DNA of 64,000 nucleotides from contig LGRX02012564.1 of the NCBI GenBank assembly GCA_001247695.2, positions 1 through 64,000 on the forward strand, in the 5' to 3' direction. Of this stretch, positions 43,371 to 53,225 are shown piece after piece (within the stretch, counting starts at the first letter, position 1; each line of letters begins with the position of its first letter). The notes under the pieces are model-generated. The model had not been told where the DNA came from, did not search any database, and saw only the letters and a list, made by a program, of their open reading frames with translations. The stretch is from Cymbomonas tetramitiformis (taxonomy: Eukaryota > Chlorophyta > Pyramimonadophyceae > Pyramimonadales > Pyramimonadaceae). Both the position numbers and the translations under genes were made by a program.

Positions 43371-45025
43371 CATTTGATCATCACGGGATAGGTTGTCAAG
43401 ATATCCACTCGTAGTCCAAGATAAAGCTCAGGATGTCTAGATAGTCCAAGCTGACAAGCCTCGGGATCATCATCCTTATGCGAGTCGGAGCCCGAGTCCA
43501 GATCGGGGATGGAGTCATCAAAGTTGTCATCAAAGTTGTCACCAAAGTGGTTACCATCATCATCCTCGGTGAACACCTTCATAGAGTCGAAGATGTGCTT
43601 GGTGGCGCCACAATCCAGAACAGCGCTCTTGTCTATAGTGGAGCGGAGCGCAACCCGCAGGTCAGGATCCACCACCCCTCCGGCCACCTTAGCACAGCGA
43701 GCAGTAGCATCAGTAGGCACCGCCAACACTCTCTCCAGCACTGAATAGTCGTTGGAGAGGGTGAGTCCAGAGGATGGAGGGTCCACCAAGTCAGATTTAC
43801 CAGAGTCACCCCCAAAGACCAGATGCACCGGAGTCACGGTGTCCTCCAGGCCAGAAATAAATTGTGGTAGGTCGTCAGAGAAGCTGGCAACCATACTGTC
43901 CTCTACCAGCTCAGAGATTGCAAATAGAGCCTCGCCAGTATCATCCACACCAGGGTGCTGCTCACGACGGTCCTCCACGATTCCAGCACCCGTCTCCATT
44001 GCTGCTGCAGAAGTCGCGATGACGTTGTCGTAGTGGTCACATACCGCGTCGTTCAGCTTCTGGAACGACGGCAGCTCGTCCCCAGAGAACATAGTGCGAA
44101 TATGCACATACGCCGGGTTCAAGGAGTTCAGTACCATAGCCACAAACACTGCCTCCAGGCTGGCAACATGAAATTTCTCACCGTTCGGCAGGAATTTGCT
44201 CGTGCACGCATATTCCTCCACTCTGTCGAGAACCTGCCTCGCATTCAGAAAGCCCGGCAGTGGGGGAGCGAGCGTCGCAAACCTCTTCGTGTCATCAAGC
44301 AGAGTCTTGACCTGCCCCACAAAGTACGCAGAACCCGTGCTCCGACGCATTTTATTTAGCTGCCGCCAGGCTAAGACACCGTCCGCCTCAGCGCTGTACG
44401 TTTGAACAACCGCGTTCGCCGTCTTGGAAGTCACGGCCGATAGAAAGTCGTGAAACAACTGATTCGCTGCCACCGAGAACTGCTCGTCCTTCTTGATGTC
44501 CTCCAAGTCGCGCGCGTCCGATAAGAGCAACGCCAGTGCCCGATGACGCAAACACGGCACAATTTTACCCCGGAACTCCAGCCACTTGCTGTCATTTTCT
44601 GCGTCCTGACCAGAATAAAGTTGGTCAGACTTGAACCCCTTCAACATATCCGTCAGAAGAGGCAAAGGTACGCCCACGGTACCACTCGCAACGCGAGACT
44701 TAACACTGGAACCAGACATACCGGATTCCGCGGCCTCAGGAGACGCAATAGCATTTCCTGTCCCCGCATTCTGATTCGCAGCCAACTGGGGCACTGCTTG
44801 TGCCAGGACTTGAACCATTTTCATAAGCTCATTTAAACGCGCGCCTTGCTGCGAAAATAGCTGTTGCTGCCTCTCATCGATAAGAGTAGTCAGCGCTGCA
44901 GAGTCCTCCCCTACTGAAAGTCCATCAGGCTTCCTTTCCTCCGAAAGTTCGCCATAAGTAGGTTCCACACCCAGACCTGGCGGGGACCTCTCTACAACTT
45001 TGGCCTTGTCTTGTCTCTTACTCAT
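43370..45025 (-). CDS. E6 Gag-like polyprotein with vestigial protease motif
   Basis: 551 codons from ATG 45023-45025 (MSKRQDKAKVVERSPPGLG). The frame is open about 50 codons further upstream, but that part lies in the LTR and leader. It has an N-terminal coiled-coil-like stretch (LIDERQQQLFSQQGARLNELM), an Ala/Ser/Gly linker, then a helical capsid region (WLEFRGKIVPCLRHRALALL, VAANQLFHDFLSAV, AWRQLNKMRRSTGSAYFVGQ). Near the end, SAVLDCGATKHIFDSM resembles the copia protease motif D-[ST]-G-[AC]-[ST], with Cys after Asp. A repetitive Asp/Asn tail follows. No CCHC knuckle is seen. The product would form particles but cannot replicate without a helper's pol. Confidence 0.75.
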   Translation of the reverse strand: MSKRQDKAKVVERSPPGLGVEPTYGELSEERKPDGLSVGEDSAALTTLIDERQQQLFSQQGARLNELMKMVQVLAQAVPQLAANQNAGTGNAIASPEAAESGMSGSSVKSRVASGTVGVPLPLLTDMLKGFKSDQLYSGQDAENDSKWLEFRGKIVPCLRHRALALLLSDARDLEDIKKDEQFSVAANQLFHDFLSAVTSKTANAVVQTYSAEADGVLAWRQLNKMRRSTGSAYFVGQVKTLLDDTKRFATLAPPLPGFLNARQVLDRVEEYACTSKFLPNGEKFHVASLEAVFVAMVLNSLNPAYVHIRTMFSGDELPSFQKLNDAVCDHYDNVIATSAAAMETGAGIVEDRREQHPGVDDTGEALFAISELVEDSMVASFSDDLPQFISGLEDTVTPVHLVFGGDSGKSDLVDPPSSGLTLSNDYSVLERVLAVPTDATARCAKVAGGVVDPDLRVALRSTIDKSAVLDCGATKHIFDSMKVFTEDDDGNHFGDNFDDNFDDSIPDLDSGSDSHKDDDPEACQLGLSRHPELYLGLRVDILTTYPVMIK

Positions 45026-45100
45026 TTCCGAATACGCGCAGCAAAATTTTGCGTGATACGACCGTAGGTTAACACTTACACTGTAAGTGGGCCCATAACC

Positions 45101-45581
45101 TGTAGGATTTCGAGAGTTTCGGTTACACAAAAGCGAGCGTAAACTTTCATTCTCAAAAGATATACCAGTTCGCAGCACGAAATGCCACGAACATTACTAG
45201 TTCACAGCACGAAACGCCACGAACATTAGCGCGCCATCATTACTGATTGGGCGGTCTATGTGAAAGTTCACTAATTAGAGCTGGCGTGTCACTGTCGAGT
45301 TCATAACGACTGCAGTGACACGCCTGCGATGGTCCGATGAACTATCCGGCCCAGTGTCATAAACTGGGCCGCGATCTATCACATACTGAGTGTTATCGAT
45401 GGTCATCATGTGATCCAACGGTCACGATTAGTTTAGCAGATCTACAGATCTAGATCTAAGGGTTTCACAGGGTTTCTTTAGGGTTCCTTCAGGGTTTGAG
45501 CACCCTGACTGCCACACAATGTCTAGACAGTCATGCTTTACACCAAACTGATCAGCAGTCACTTGCAGATTCCAATACCCA
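45101..45581 (-). repeat. E6 5' LTR (minus orientation)
   Basis: Differs from the other LTR mainly at its outer end (gatttcgagagtttcggttacac versus gaattctagagtttcgttttcac). Confidence 0.88.
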
Positions 45582-45705
45582 CCCACACCTGCAAGGGATG
45601 ATGCATTGGGGTTGTTGTTTGGTGGCAGGTGGCGGCAGTGTCTCTGAAGAGTAGCACCGTGGAAGCTTCTGAGCCAGAGGACCTAGTTCGAGCGCGTATG
45701 CTGAG

Positions 45706-45835
45706 AGCGCTGCTAGAGACCCGCTGCTAGAGACCCGCTGCTAGAGACCCGCTGCCAGAGAGCAGCAGAGGTGACAGAGAGCAGAGGTGAGCAGAGGTGA
45801 CAGAGCAGCAGAGGTGACAGAGCAGCTTGCTAGAA
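45706..45835. repeat. Short tandem repeats CTGCTAGAGACCCG and GAGCAGAGGTGACA
   Basis: Two adjacent arrays of about 15-bp units, three to four copies each. No coding signal. Confidence 0.7.
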
Positions 45836-46047
45836 CTAGCTTAGAAGCTTCGTGCACGAGACTCTTAGAGACCTGCTCCACCTGACGGAGAGGGAGACAG
45901 ACATTCATGCCACATGCTGAGAGACCGAACAAGCCAGACGGTGGCAATTAATATATTGAAATATATGAATCTGCCAAGACCTCTGCTTGCTTGTTGTGTC
46001 CGGTGCTCTCTGCGGGGGAGGGGGAGAGTGCATGCTTCGTACAATAA

Positions 46048-46716
46048 CGCCGCGGCCGGGCGCTCATGGCCGCGGTCACATGTGCCCACGCCAGATCGCC
46101 GCGGCCGGGCGCTCGTGGCCGCAGTCCCATGTGCCCTCGCCAGATCGCCGGGGCCGGGCGCTCGTGGCCGCGGTCACGTGTGCCCTCGCCAGATCGCCGC
46201 GGCCGGGCGCTCGTGGCCGCGATCACATGCGCCCTCGCCAGATCGCCGGGGCCGGGCGCTCGTGGCCGAGGTCCCATGTGCCCACACCAGATCGCCGGGG
46301 CCGGGCGCTCGTGGCCGCGGTCCCATGTGCCCTCGCCAGATCGCCGCGGCCGGGCGCTCGTGGCCGCAGTCCCATGTGCCCTCGCCAGATCGCCGGGGCC
46401 GGGCGCTCGTGGCCGCGGTCACGTGTGCCCTCGCCAGATCGCCGCGGCCGGGCGCTCGTGGCCGCGATCACATGCGCCCTCGCCAGATCGCCGGGGCCGG
46501 GCGCTCGTGGCCGAGGTCCCATGTGCCCACACCAGATCGCCGGGGCCGGGCGCTCGTGGCCGCGGTCCCATGTGCCCACGCCAGCTCGCCGCGGCCGGGC
46601 GCTCGTGGCCGCGGTGCCATGTGCCCTTGCCAGATCGCCGGGGCCGGGCGCTCGTGGCCGCGGTCACGTGTGCCCTCGCCAGATCGCCGCGGCCGGGCGC
46701 ACGTGGCCGCGGTCCC
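46048..46716. repeat. 49-bp minisatellite, about 13.5 copies (right array)
   Basis: The same unit as at 42197-42436. The unit has no stop in any frame on either strand in most copies. With a period of 49 (not a multiple of 3) each long frame reads the three translations in rotation (RSWPRSHVPSPDRRGRALVA and so on). The resulting open frames of up to about 330 codons are therefore repeat artefacts. Confidence 0.92.
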
Positions 46717-46789
46717 TGGGAGCACTGCTCCGCGCCGCCGCACAGTCCGCGATGCGGTGAGCAGGCCGGCCCTGGCAAAACTGCATGGC

Positions 46790-46960
46790 GCCCTCCCTGC
46801 ACTGCTTGGTGATGCTGATGACCCCGGTAGAGGGGATGCGGCAAGGCGGAGGCGCACGGCGGTGGACTTTGAGCGCTGCGTCCTGAGCTTCTCGAACTCG
46901 TAGGGAGTAGGCTCCACAGTGATACCAGTCCAGCACAGGTGCTGCTCGTAGAAGTGGCTG
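46790..46960 (-). pseudogene. FkbM-type methyltransferase, N-terminal part
   Basis: The minus frame reads HFYEQHLCWTGITVEPTPYE, then FEKLRTQRSKSTAV. This matches the start of FkbM-domain proteins, where a conserved 'GW.G+LVEP.P..FEKL' follows the VDVGAN motif. A possible acceptor GTGCAG|CCACTT lies just upstream. The frame is lost after STAV. With 41434-41880 this would make one gene whose intron holds both 49-bp arrays and E6. Confidence 0.5.
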
Positions 46961-47096
46961 CACTCCCCTCACCCCAGCCTTGAGACAAGCTGGGCTCGCA
47001 TGTGTCATAAGCGCTACACCAGCAGCAGGCAGTAGATTCCAGCATGGACGACAGCCTGGCCTTAAAGGATTCATTGTTCCCGAGCGCGTTATGCAC

Positions 47097-47258
47097 ATGC
47101 GTGCGTGGCGCACTGCCAGCCTGGAAACAGGGCCTCCGCGTGCGTGGCGCACTGCCAGCCTGGAAACAGGGCCTCCGCGTGCGTGGCGCACTGACAGCCT
47201 GGAAACAGGGCCTCCGCGTGCGTGGCGCACTGCCAGCCTGGAAACAGGGCCTCCGCGA
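47097..47258. repeat. 39-bp minisatellite, four copies
   Basis: The unit is GCGTGGCGCACTGCCAGCCT followed by ggaaacagggcctccgcgt. It is in frame (13 codons), giving GALPAWKQGLRVR on plus and PCFQAGSAPRTRR on minus. No sign that either is a real protein. Confidence 0.85.
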
Positions 47259-47738
47259 AAGCAGCCAGCGCAGGGCAGCTGGGAGCTCTTCCAGCACAGC
47301 GCTGCACGTCCCTGGACCAGGGTGACCAGGCTCGAGGCACTGGTGTCACACCGCAGGTCATGCGAGATGCTGAGGGCAAGGTGGTCCCGTCACCCCAGTG
47401 GATGACAGAAGCCGGGGAGCGATCCCAGGGCGCCGCTGCGATAAGTTGCCACAGACAACCGGGACAGGCGGACTGAGCCTGAGCGGGGCTGCTGCGAGCT
47501 CTTCCAGCGCTGCACTGCACGTTCCCCACGCATAGGACCCATTGGTCTGTCGCACACTTGTCCTTTCCTGCGGCTCAGGATGGAGCGGCGGAGGTTTGAC
47601 TGGACTCCCAAGACTTTCTCACAGCACTGCGCGCTTTGCCCCTGGGCAACCCCTGAGAAAGGGTAAAAGCTGCTTTTCCTGTGGGCTGTGGGCAAAAGAG
47701 ATTTCCGCGCCACGGGAGGGGGCATCAAGCGGAGAGGC

Positions 47739-48149
47739 TTAAAGGAGGGTGGAGAGCTCACGTCTTTGACTGGAACACGCCGTCACCCTGCCATTCACGC
47801 GCCGCAGCTCCACAAAATTAGGCAGAGAAGGGGCACCCGTCGCAAGCTTGTGGAGCACGCGGCTGTTGGCACAAAAAGCACGAGCACCAGGTAAGGCAGC
47901 TACCGACAGCTCACAGAACTCGGCCCCACGTGGTGCAGCCAAAGCGATCAGGGCACCCACCGCTCCCACGTCGACGAACACGCCGTGTGTCCGATCTTTG
48001 AATACGCCACTGGAATACAGATCCGGCGTGCTGCCAAAGAAGGGCTCCAAAGCGGTGGCGCACTCCGCGGAGCCTCGGATCGCCTTCGGCACGACCCTGT
48101 CGTACTTCGGGGCGTAGATGGGCTCCGAGCTTGCAATACGCGGCCGCAT
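47739..48149 (-). CDS. Possible armadillo-repeat fragment
   Basis: A 136-codon minus-strand frame with VDVGAVGALIALAAPRGAEF, then SVAALPGARAFCANS and LHKLATGAPSLPNF. The periodicity (GA..ALI.L....A....A..AL......N...L...GA...L) resembles armadillo repeats. The alternative is the SAM-binding start of a methyltransferase (FVDVGA). The flanks give no splice evidence that I trust. Low certainty. Confidence 0.3.
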   Translation of the reverse strand: MRPRIASSEPIYAPKYDRVVPKAIRGSAECATALEPFFGSTPDLYSSGVFKDRTHGVFVDVGAVGALIALAAPRGAEFCELSVAALPGARAFCANSRVLHKLATGAPSLPNFVELRRVNGRVTACSSQRRELSTLL

Positions 48150-48388
48150 GCTTTCCCCAGCCTGCGTGTAAGCGTGGCGGAGCGAAAATCAGGACGGTGC
48201 ATCAGAATCGGTCGCGCCAACGTTGCCTGGGGTAAGGGCGCATAGAACCCTAAGGCACTGAAAGCCGCGTGAGCTGCACGTGCGATTCGCCAGAAGAAAC
48301 CAAACGTGTACGGTCAGGGACTCCTTGCTTGGGCCGTCGCTTGAGCCCAAAGGTTAATCCACCTCGCTCAACTCCCGGCTCCGGAGAA

Positions 48389-48592
48389 AGTCGACGCCCA
48401 ACGAATATACGTAGATATGACAGGGCGAAGCCTGACGGTAATGTTGTGGGGCGCGTGGAGCTGGGAAGCGTGTAGCTTCCGGATCACCTTAGGCTTCTCT
48501 AGCTCTTTAAGAAGCTGCACGGCGTTGGAAAGCGAGTCCTTGATCTTCGACAGGTCCGCAACTTGGGTCTTGAGTTGCGTTACCTGACCATG
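48389..48592 (-). CDS. Coiled-coil C-terminal exon fragment
   Basis: A minus frame without its own ATG: HGQVTQLKTQVADLSKIKDS, then LSNAVQLLKELEKPKVIRKL, then HNITVRLRPVISTYIRW and a stop at about 48389. Heptad-like Leu/Val spacing suggests a coiled coil. An AG (tctgag|CAC) at the left end of the frame could be a splice acceptor. The protein is not recognised. It lies upstream, on the same strand, of the ARM-like fragment. Confidence 0.35.
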
Positions 48593-48898
48593 TGCTCAGA
48601 GCTATTAGCAACCAAAGATCGCATAGGGCTTCGCGGTTCACAGGAGGGAGAACTGTGCATGTCACAAAGTGGACGAACGTTCCGCCGGCTCCCGAAAGGC
48701 CTCTTCGCAATTCAAGGCCATTAAAGCTTGCGCGCAAATAGTCGAAAAGGCTGAGGTCGTCAACTGCATGGTTACAGCGGCGAGCGAGCTGGACTGGAAA
48801 GTAGGCATGGAAGTAGGCATGGGCAACGGGCATGGGCCAGATCTGCCCAGGAGGGTGACCCCGAGCGATTGTGCTGTAACCCTATGGCTTTGTAAGCC

Positions 48899-49606
48899 TT
48901 GGTGGCGAATTCAGAGCTGCCAGACTTTACCGCTAAAAGTACATCTGAAATTTTGGACCGGGACGAACGTAAACCTTCTCTGTTCGAAACCGTTTTGAAC
49001 GCTAGAGTAGGCTCTAGAGCAAATCTAAGCTTAGAGTTTACCACTGAACAGCGGCGGTCAACGAACAAACAAGCGGATCCTTTGGGGGAAAATCTTTGTG
49101 ACAAAACTTCGAGTCGGTCGGTATGTGTCACCGAATATCGCGCCCCTCGCACAGGTGGTGGACAATGGGCACACTCGTGAATATCCCTACAGCATAACAT
49201 GCACGTCTGCGGCAGGAGAGGGAACGAAGTTACACAACTGTGCGTTCTTCGACAAGTTAGATCCACTGGGGCGCTTCATTGCGATCTCCAATCACAACTG
49301 TCGAAGCTGGCGAGCGGAGACAAGCTCGGGCGCAAGATTGCAGTTTTGCAGACTATGGAGGAGACACCTACAAGCTGGAAGCGCGGCAGGCGGCGTCGAC
49401 AGTAGAAGATTTCGGACCTGGTCTCAACTATCTTTACAGCCCAGATGTATAGAGCCACACCGCTATTCAGATCAAGTTGCAAGAGTTGCATGTTTCTAGG
49501 AACTTTTCCGTATTTAACAGGATCATACCTGTTCTCGCTCCGCATGAAAGGCACGTTCAAGGGCGACATAGCGTTCCACAAGACGGGAATGAAGGAAGTA
49601 ATATGA
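48899..49606 (+). pseudogene. Unrecognised plus-strand protein with repeated frame switches
   Basis: Coding character jumps between frames. ANSELPDFTAKSTSEIL leads to LGENLCDKTSSRS, then KLHNCAFFDKLDPLGRF, KLASGDKLGRKIAVLQ, YGGDTYKLEARQAASTVE, FGPGLNYLYSPDV and finally SYLFSLRMKGTFKGDIAFHK and GMKEVI at TGA 49604-49606. Each piece reads like protein, but at least four one-base offsets are needed. Either this is an old pseudogene or the consensus has indel errors here. The family was not recognised. Confidence 0.4.
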
Positions 49607-51016
49607 GACTCCGGGAATTGCCAGCACCTACGTGTGCAGGAAAACGTCGTGTCGCCCCTTGCAGAATAGTTTAAAAAAATGAAAAAGAAAACATCATCCT
49701 TCCCCCTAACGAATCAATCTCCCATGTGTTCATATACTTCTACGACAGCATAGAAAACGGCAAGGGGCCCCGAGGTACACATTGCATCGTCCATGCACAC
49801 TCGTAAACACTACTTACGCAAGCAGAAGAATACATTAAGTAACATAGTCTTACCACCAATACGAAGATCCATATGCATGAACTCGGTACTGCAGAAACGT
49901 CGCGAGATTTACTCCGTTGACGAGGTGCACCGCCGAGTAAGTCTTTTCGCCTGTGTCCAGTACCACTATACATTTTTCAAACGTGAAGCTGTATGTCGTC
50001 TGGAATTTACTTGTCGGATAATCTCAAGATCGTGTTGGCTTCTCAACTCCGTAATCCTCGCAGAACATCAAGAATGTTCGAGATGGATTAAAACATTTTC
50101 AGGAACTCGGGGCTAGTTTACAGAGGCCTTAGAAATGCAATTTCGAGTTACAAAAAGAAGAGCAACAACGCACGACAGTTCCCGATCGGATGTGAGTCTG
50201 ATCATCTGATCACTGACTGATGAATGTCTGAACGCAATGAATGGTGAAAGCCAAGAAGTATCTATAGAACGGTTTTGCCATTCCGATTCGGTGAAACATC
50301 TACTGTAACATGAAACATCAAACATGTCAAAATCAAAATGAAAATCAATGAACCTCAACCTGTGACCCTCGCCTGTATTTCCGTAATAATTATTACTGAA
50401 TTATGATATTTATTTGCCAAATATCGTTCGTGACACACCAATTTGAATTTCATATTTGTGGTATCGACGGTCCACAGCCTCTCGGTCTGGTGCACAGCGA
50501 CCCTCGCCTGAGACAGCCGAGCGGAATGAGGGAGACAAACGAAGCCGATATGTTTTCGGACGTCCGGTTGCGGTCAGTTGCGGTTGCTGCGGTTGAAACC
50601 TCCGCGTCCGGCGGATAAGATTTTATTAGACCTGAGACTTGCTCTTTCCAGAATTTTAGAAGAAAAAAGCAGACTCACACTTCGAAATAGTGTAATAGTT
50701 GAGAGTACAATTATTCTCTTATTGTTATTCTCAATTTGGCAGGAAGGACCTCAGTTTTACCATAACTTCAGAATTCGCCAAAAGTCCTCGCCAGGTTCCT
50801 TGTCTCAGAACTCTCGCAATACCATCGTAGGATACGATGGTATTTAGGTGGAGACGCAAACAAACATCTTTATCATTTGACAGTGCCTTTTCGGTCTGAA
50901 GAGTACTGTTTCATGTAACCCGTTGCCGCCTTCGTTCACTTTCAGCTCGTCGTCACAAGGCACCAAACACGTTTACCACCTGTCTATTTCAGTTCGCCAC
51001 TTGGAGCCGAACCGGA
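49607..51016. other. No recognised gene; includes the 5' region of the RING-variant gene
   Basis: AT-rich intergenic sequence. No TATA box or RNA gene is assigned. A small hairpin (CGTAGGATACG / accatcg..cgatggt) occurs at about 50820-50840. Confidence 0.4.
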
Positions 51017-51448
51017 ATGTCTCTCGGTGGTCCGAAATCCGTGAGAAATACGGGCACGCTCGTAACTAGCAGGCATCAGGGTGCAAGAGCAAGTGTAAGC
51101 TCGTTACTGGCACCTGCGTTTGTTACCTCGGAAGCTTGCCGACTGTGCAGTGGCGACGGCGAGATAGAACCCTTAACATGCCCGTGTGCTTGCGATGGAA
51201 AGCGCAAATACGTCCACGTCCGCTGTTTGGTGAAAAACACAAGTAACTTAGGTAGCGAAGGATATTTGCAGTGTTCGACATGCAAGCAACACTATATCGG
51301 CGAAACAGCGATAAAGCTCGCGCAACTGAATCTGGAGAAGGTTCAGGCGGGAGCGGGTACAAAAGGGAAAAAGAGCAATCGCATGCTGGAAATTGCGAAG
51401 GCAACCAACAGTCTTGCAGGAATCTACAAGCAACAGGGGAAATATCAG
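51017..51448 (+). CDS. RING-variant/TPR protein, exon 1 (RINGv domain)
   Basis: 144 codons from ATG 51017 to GGAAATATCAG|GTGCGC (phase 0). After a Ser-rich start it carries a C4HC3 RING-variant (RING-CH/MARCH-type) finger: CRLCSGDGEIEPLTCPCACDG, then KYVHVRCLVKN and LQCSTCKQHYIG. All eight zinc ligands are present (C-x2-C, C-x-C, H-x2-C, C-x2-C). RING-CH domains are usually E3 ubiquitin ligases that recruit E2 enzymes. A TPR-like helix begins in this exon (IAKATNSLAGIYKQQGKYQ) and continues in exon 2. No membrane helix is seen, unlike classical MARCH proteins, so a soluble location is likely. Confidence 0.75.
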
Positions 51449-51767
51449 GTGCGCCTTTGCGTTGCGTCTCTTCGAGTCCGTATCTGACCGTCACTGCGAA
51501 CTCCAGAGGGACACTTTGAGAAGTGCAGACATCTTGAGATATTGGTTTTTACATCCTACCTTTTGTTGACGTTACTCGCGTCTTTCGGTGCACTGCCTCA
51601 CTCACAGTGTTTTGGTACCGGACAAGGGTACATAGCGTGAGAAAAATATTGCTCTGTGAGCAGAATCTTGGAACATTGCCGTCCTGGCAACTCTGGACTT
51701 ACACTTTGCAAGCCTCCTATTTAATTGCTACGAACTGATGATGGTTGAATTGATTGCTCATGGACAG

Positions 51768-52157
51768 GAGGCCGAGCCACTTTATCGCAAGGCGCTCAGC
51801 GTCCACGATAGCCTCTACATGGGGCCCAGCGGACACCCGCAAGTCGCGCAGGACCTCAACAACCTGGCAGCCGTCTTGAAGAACCTCGGTCATCGAAACT
51901 TTCCGGAAGCTGAAGGTCTTTTGAAACGTGCTATCCACATTCGAAAAGAGCATCTCGGTCCGGGACATGTTGATGTAGCAACGACCATCCACAACTTAGC
52001 GCAACTCCAGCACAGTATGGGGGATAATCGGGAGGCCTTAACCATGGCAGAAGAAGCTTTTGCTATAAGAATCAAAGCGTTGGGGGAGGAGCACAAGGCT
52101 ACGATGGTTACCAGAGTGCTTGTAGCTCGCCTCAAATCAGTCATAGATAGTACGTAG
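51768..52157 (+). CDS. RING-variant/TPR protein, exon 2 (kinesin-light-chain-type TPRs)
   Basis: The acceptor ATGGACAG|GAGGCC continues phase 0, so YQ|EAEPLYRKALSVHDSL completes a TPR. Two more follow: HPQVAQDLNNLAAVLKNLG with FPEAEGLLKRAIHIRKEHLG, and HVDVATTIHNLAQLQHSMG with REALTMAEEAFAIRIKALG. The ~42-residue period and the 'HP.VA..LNNLA' wording are typical of kinesin-light-chain-like TPR_10/TPR_12 arrays. The stop is TAG 52155-52157, and the joined protein is 273 residues. The TPRs presumably select the substrate for the RINGv ligase half. Confidence 0.75.
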   Translation, partial: EAEPLYRKALSVHDSLYMGPSGHPQVAQDLNNLAAVLKNLGHRNFPEAEGLLKRAIHIRKEHLGPGHVDVATTIHNLAQLQHSMGDNREALTMAEEAFAIRIKALGEEHKATMVTRVLVARLKSVIDST

Positions 52158-53225
52158 AAGTTGTTAGGTTTTATTTGATTGGCTTACCTGCAACTGGTAC
52201 AAGGAGCCATGTGTGTCTCCCCTGTTGTTTAGATAGTTGCAATGATGCCTTCAGATATTTTATTTGCAGTTTTGTGCATGTGATTTAGGGAAGGACCTCG
52301 CTTAATTCGTGGTTTACACTCCCAGCCTCTTCAACATAGGCTGACTTGCACTGTCACACAACGTTGATGATTGAATTGAGTCTCGCCTACTTGTTTATTG
52401 TGCTCAACATTTGTCTTCCATTGACAGCTTTGTTTGTTTCAACCAAACGTATCGGCACACAACCTGTACCGAGACTAGTGCTCTTTGGGGTTACCCTAGT
52501 CAACTTTCGAGGCAACAGTTGACAGGTTGAGTGGATCTTGTGGATCCATGGTGAAGATAGTAGAATGCTATGATGCAAAGATGTATACATAAACTGTGCG
52601 CGTCTACGCCTCCGGAACGATGCAAGCTGCCATATGAATTGCACGTGAATTGCGTCTGAATTCCAAGACCTTAACGGCCGACCAAAGGGGTGAATGAATC
52701 ACACGCAGGGACATATTCTGCCGAAAATCGGTTGGGTGCACGTGCATACCAAACCTTGGCCGCTGAATATGTGAATAAAAAAAGCAACATAAAAGGTGTA
52801 CCTGAGAAAATAACCGGTGTTTCCGACGTTTTGAGTCTCCTCGCCCGGGCGTCGTTGCCCGATTGTCCTGCACGAGACGGTGCTCTCGCGCAGGATCGGA
52901 CGGGGTTCCGCAATGCAGAGTGTTCCTCCGTGTACGTTTAGCGAAATCCCAGGGGAACTGCTCGAGGGAGTTATGGTACATGCTGATGTGGATAGCAATA
53001 TTTATTATTTGGGCTCCAATATATACACACCCAACTATAAGCAGTTACAACAGTTGGGTTGAACATGAAGCGTACACGACGAAGGAAAATATAGCAGCAA
53101 TCGCTCTCTTCTATTCATATCATCCGGATGCATTCGCGTCGTATAGTAGGAGTCACTCGGCACGATCGCGTATGCCTTGTGACGTTCTCAGATTGGCAAA
53201 CATTGCCCTAAGCTGAAAACCGGGA
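52158..53225. other. No recognised gene
   Basis: Downstream of the RINGv gene. Overlapping open frames on both strands at 52690-53000 lack domain signal. Nothing else was recognised. Confidence 0.35.

Larger units (their letters stand above)
42729..45581 (-). mobile_element. E6: copia-like gag-only LTR retrotransposon
   Basis: The LTRs (42729-43209 and 45101-45581; minus-strand reading TGGGTATTGG...ATCCTACA) are almost identical, and CCCAC flanks both sides. The primer site adjoining the 5' LTR on the minus strand is GGTTATGGGCCCACTTAC. Its first 14 nt are complementary to the anticodon arm of plant-type initiator tRNA-Met, the half-tRNA priming known from Drosophila copia. The interior has a gag gene ending in a protease-like motif; integrase, RT and RNase H are absent. 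Next to the 3' LTR lies a hairpin CCCTT-TAG-AAGGG. Confidence 0.88.

Noticed and set aside
45914..46903. Long plus-strand open frames (up to about 330 codons) and overlapping minus-strand frames
   Set aside because: They are produced by the 49-bp minisatellite, whose unit lacks stops and cycles through all frames; there is no domain or codon signal.
46419..47297. Minus-strand 292-codon open frame with repeated PCFQAGSAPRTRR
   Set aside because: It spans two different minisatellites (39-bp and 49-bp); the true coding trace here is the FkbM fragment in another frame.
48255..48300. Stretch resembling group II intron domain V (AGCCGCGTGAGCTGCACGTG)
   Set aside because: Lacks the GNRA-capped stem and catalytic triad spacing; no intron ORF or other domains nearby.
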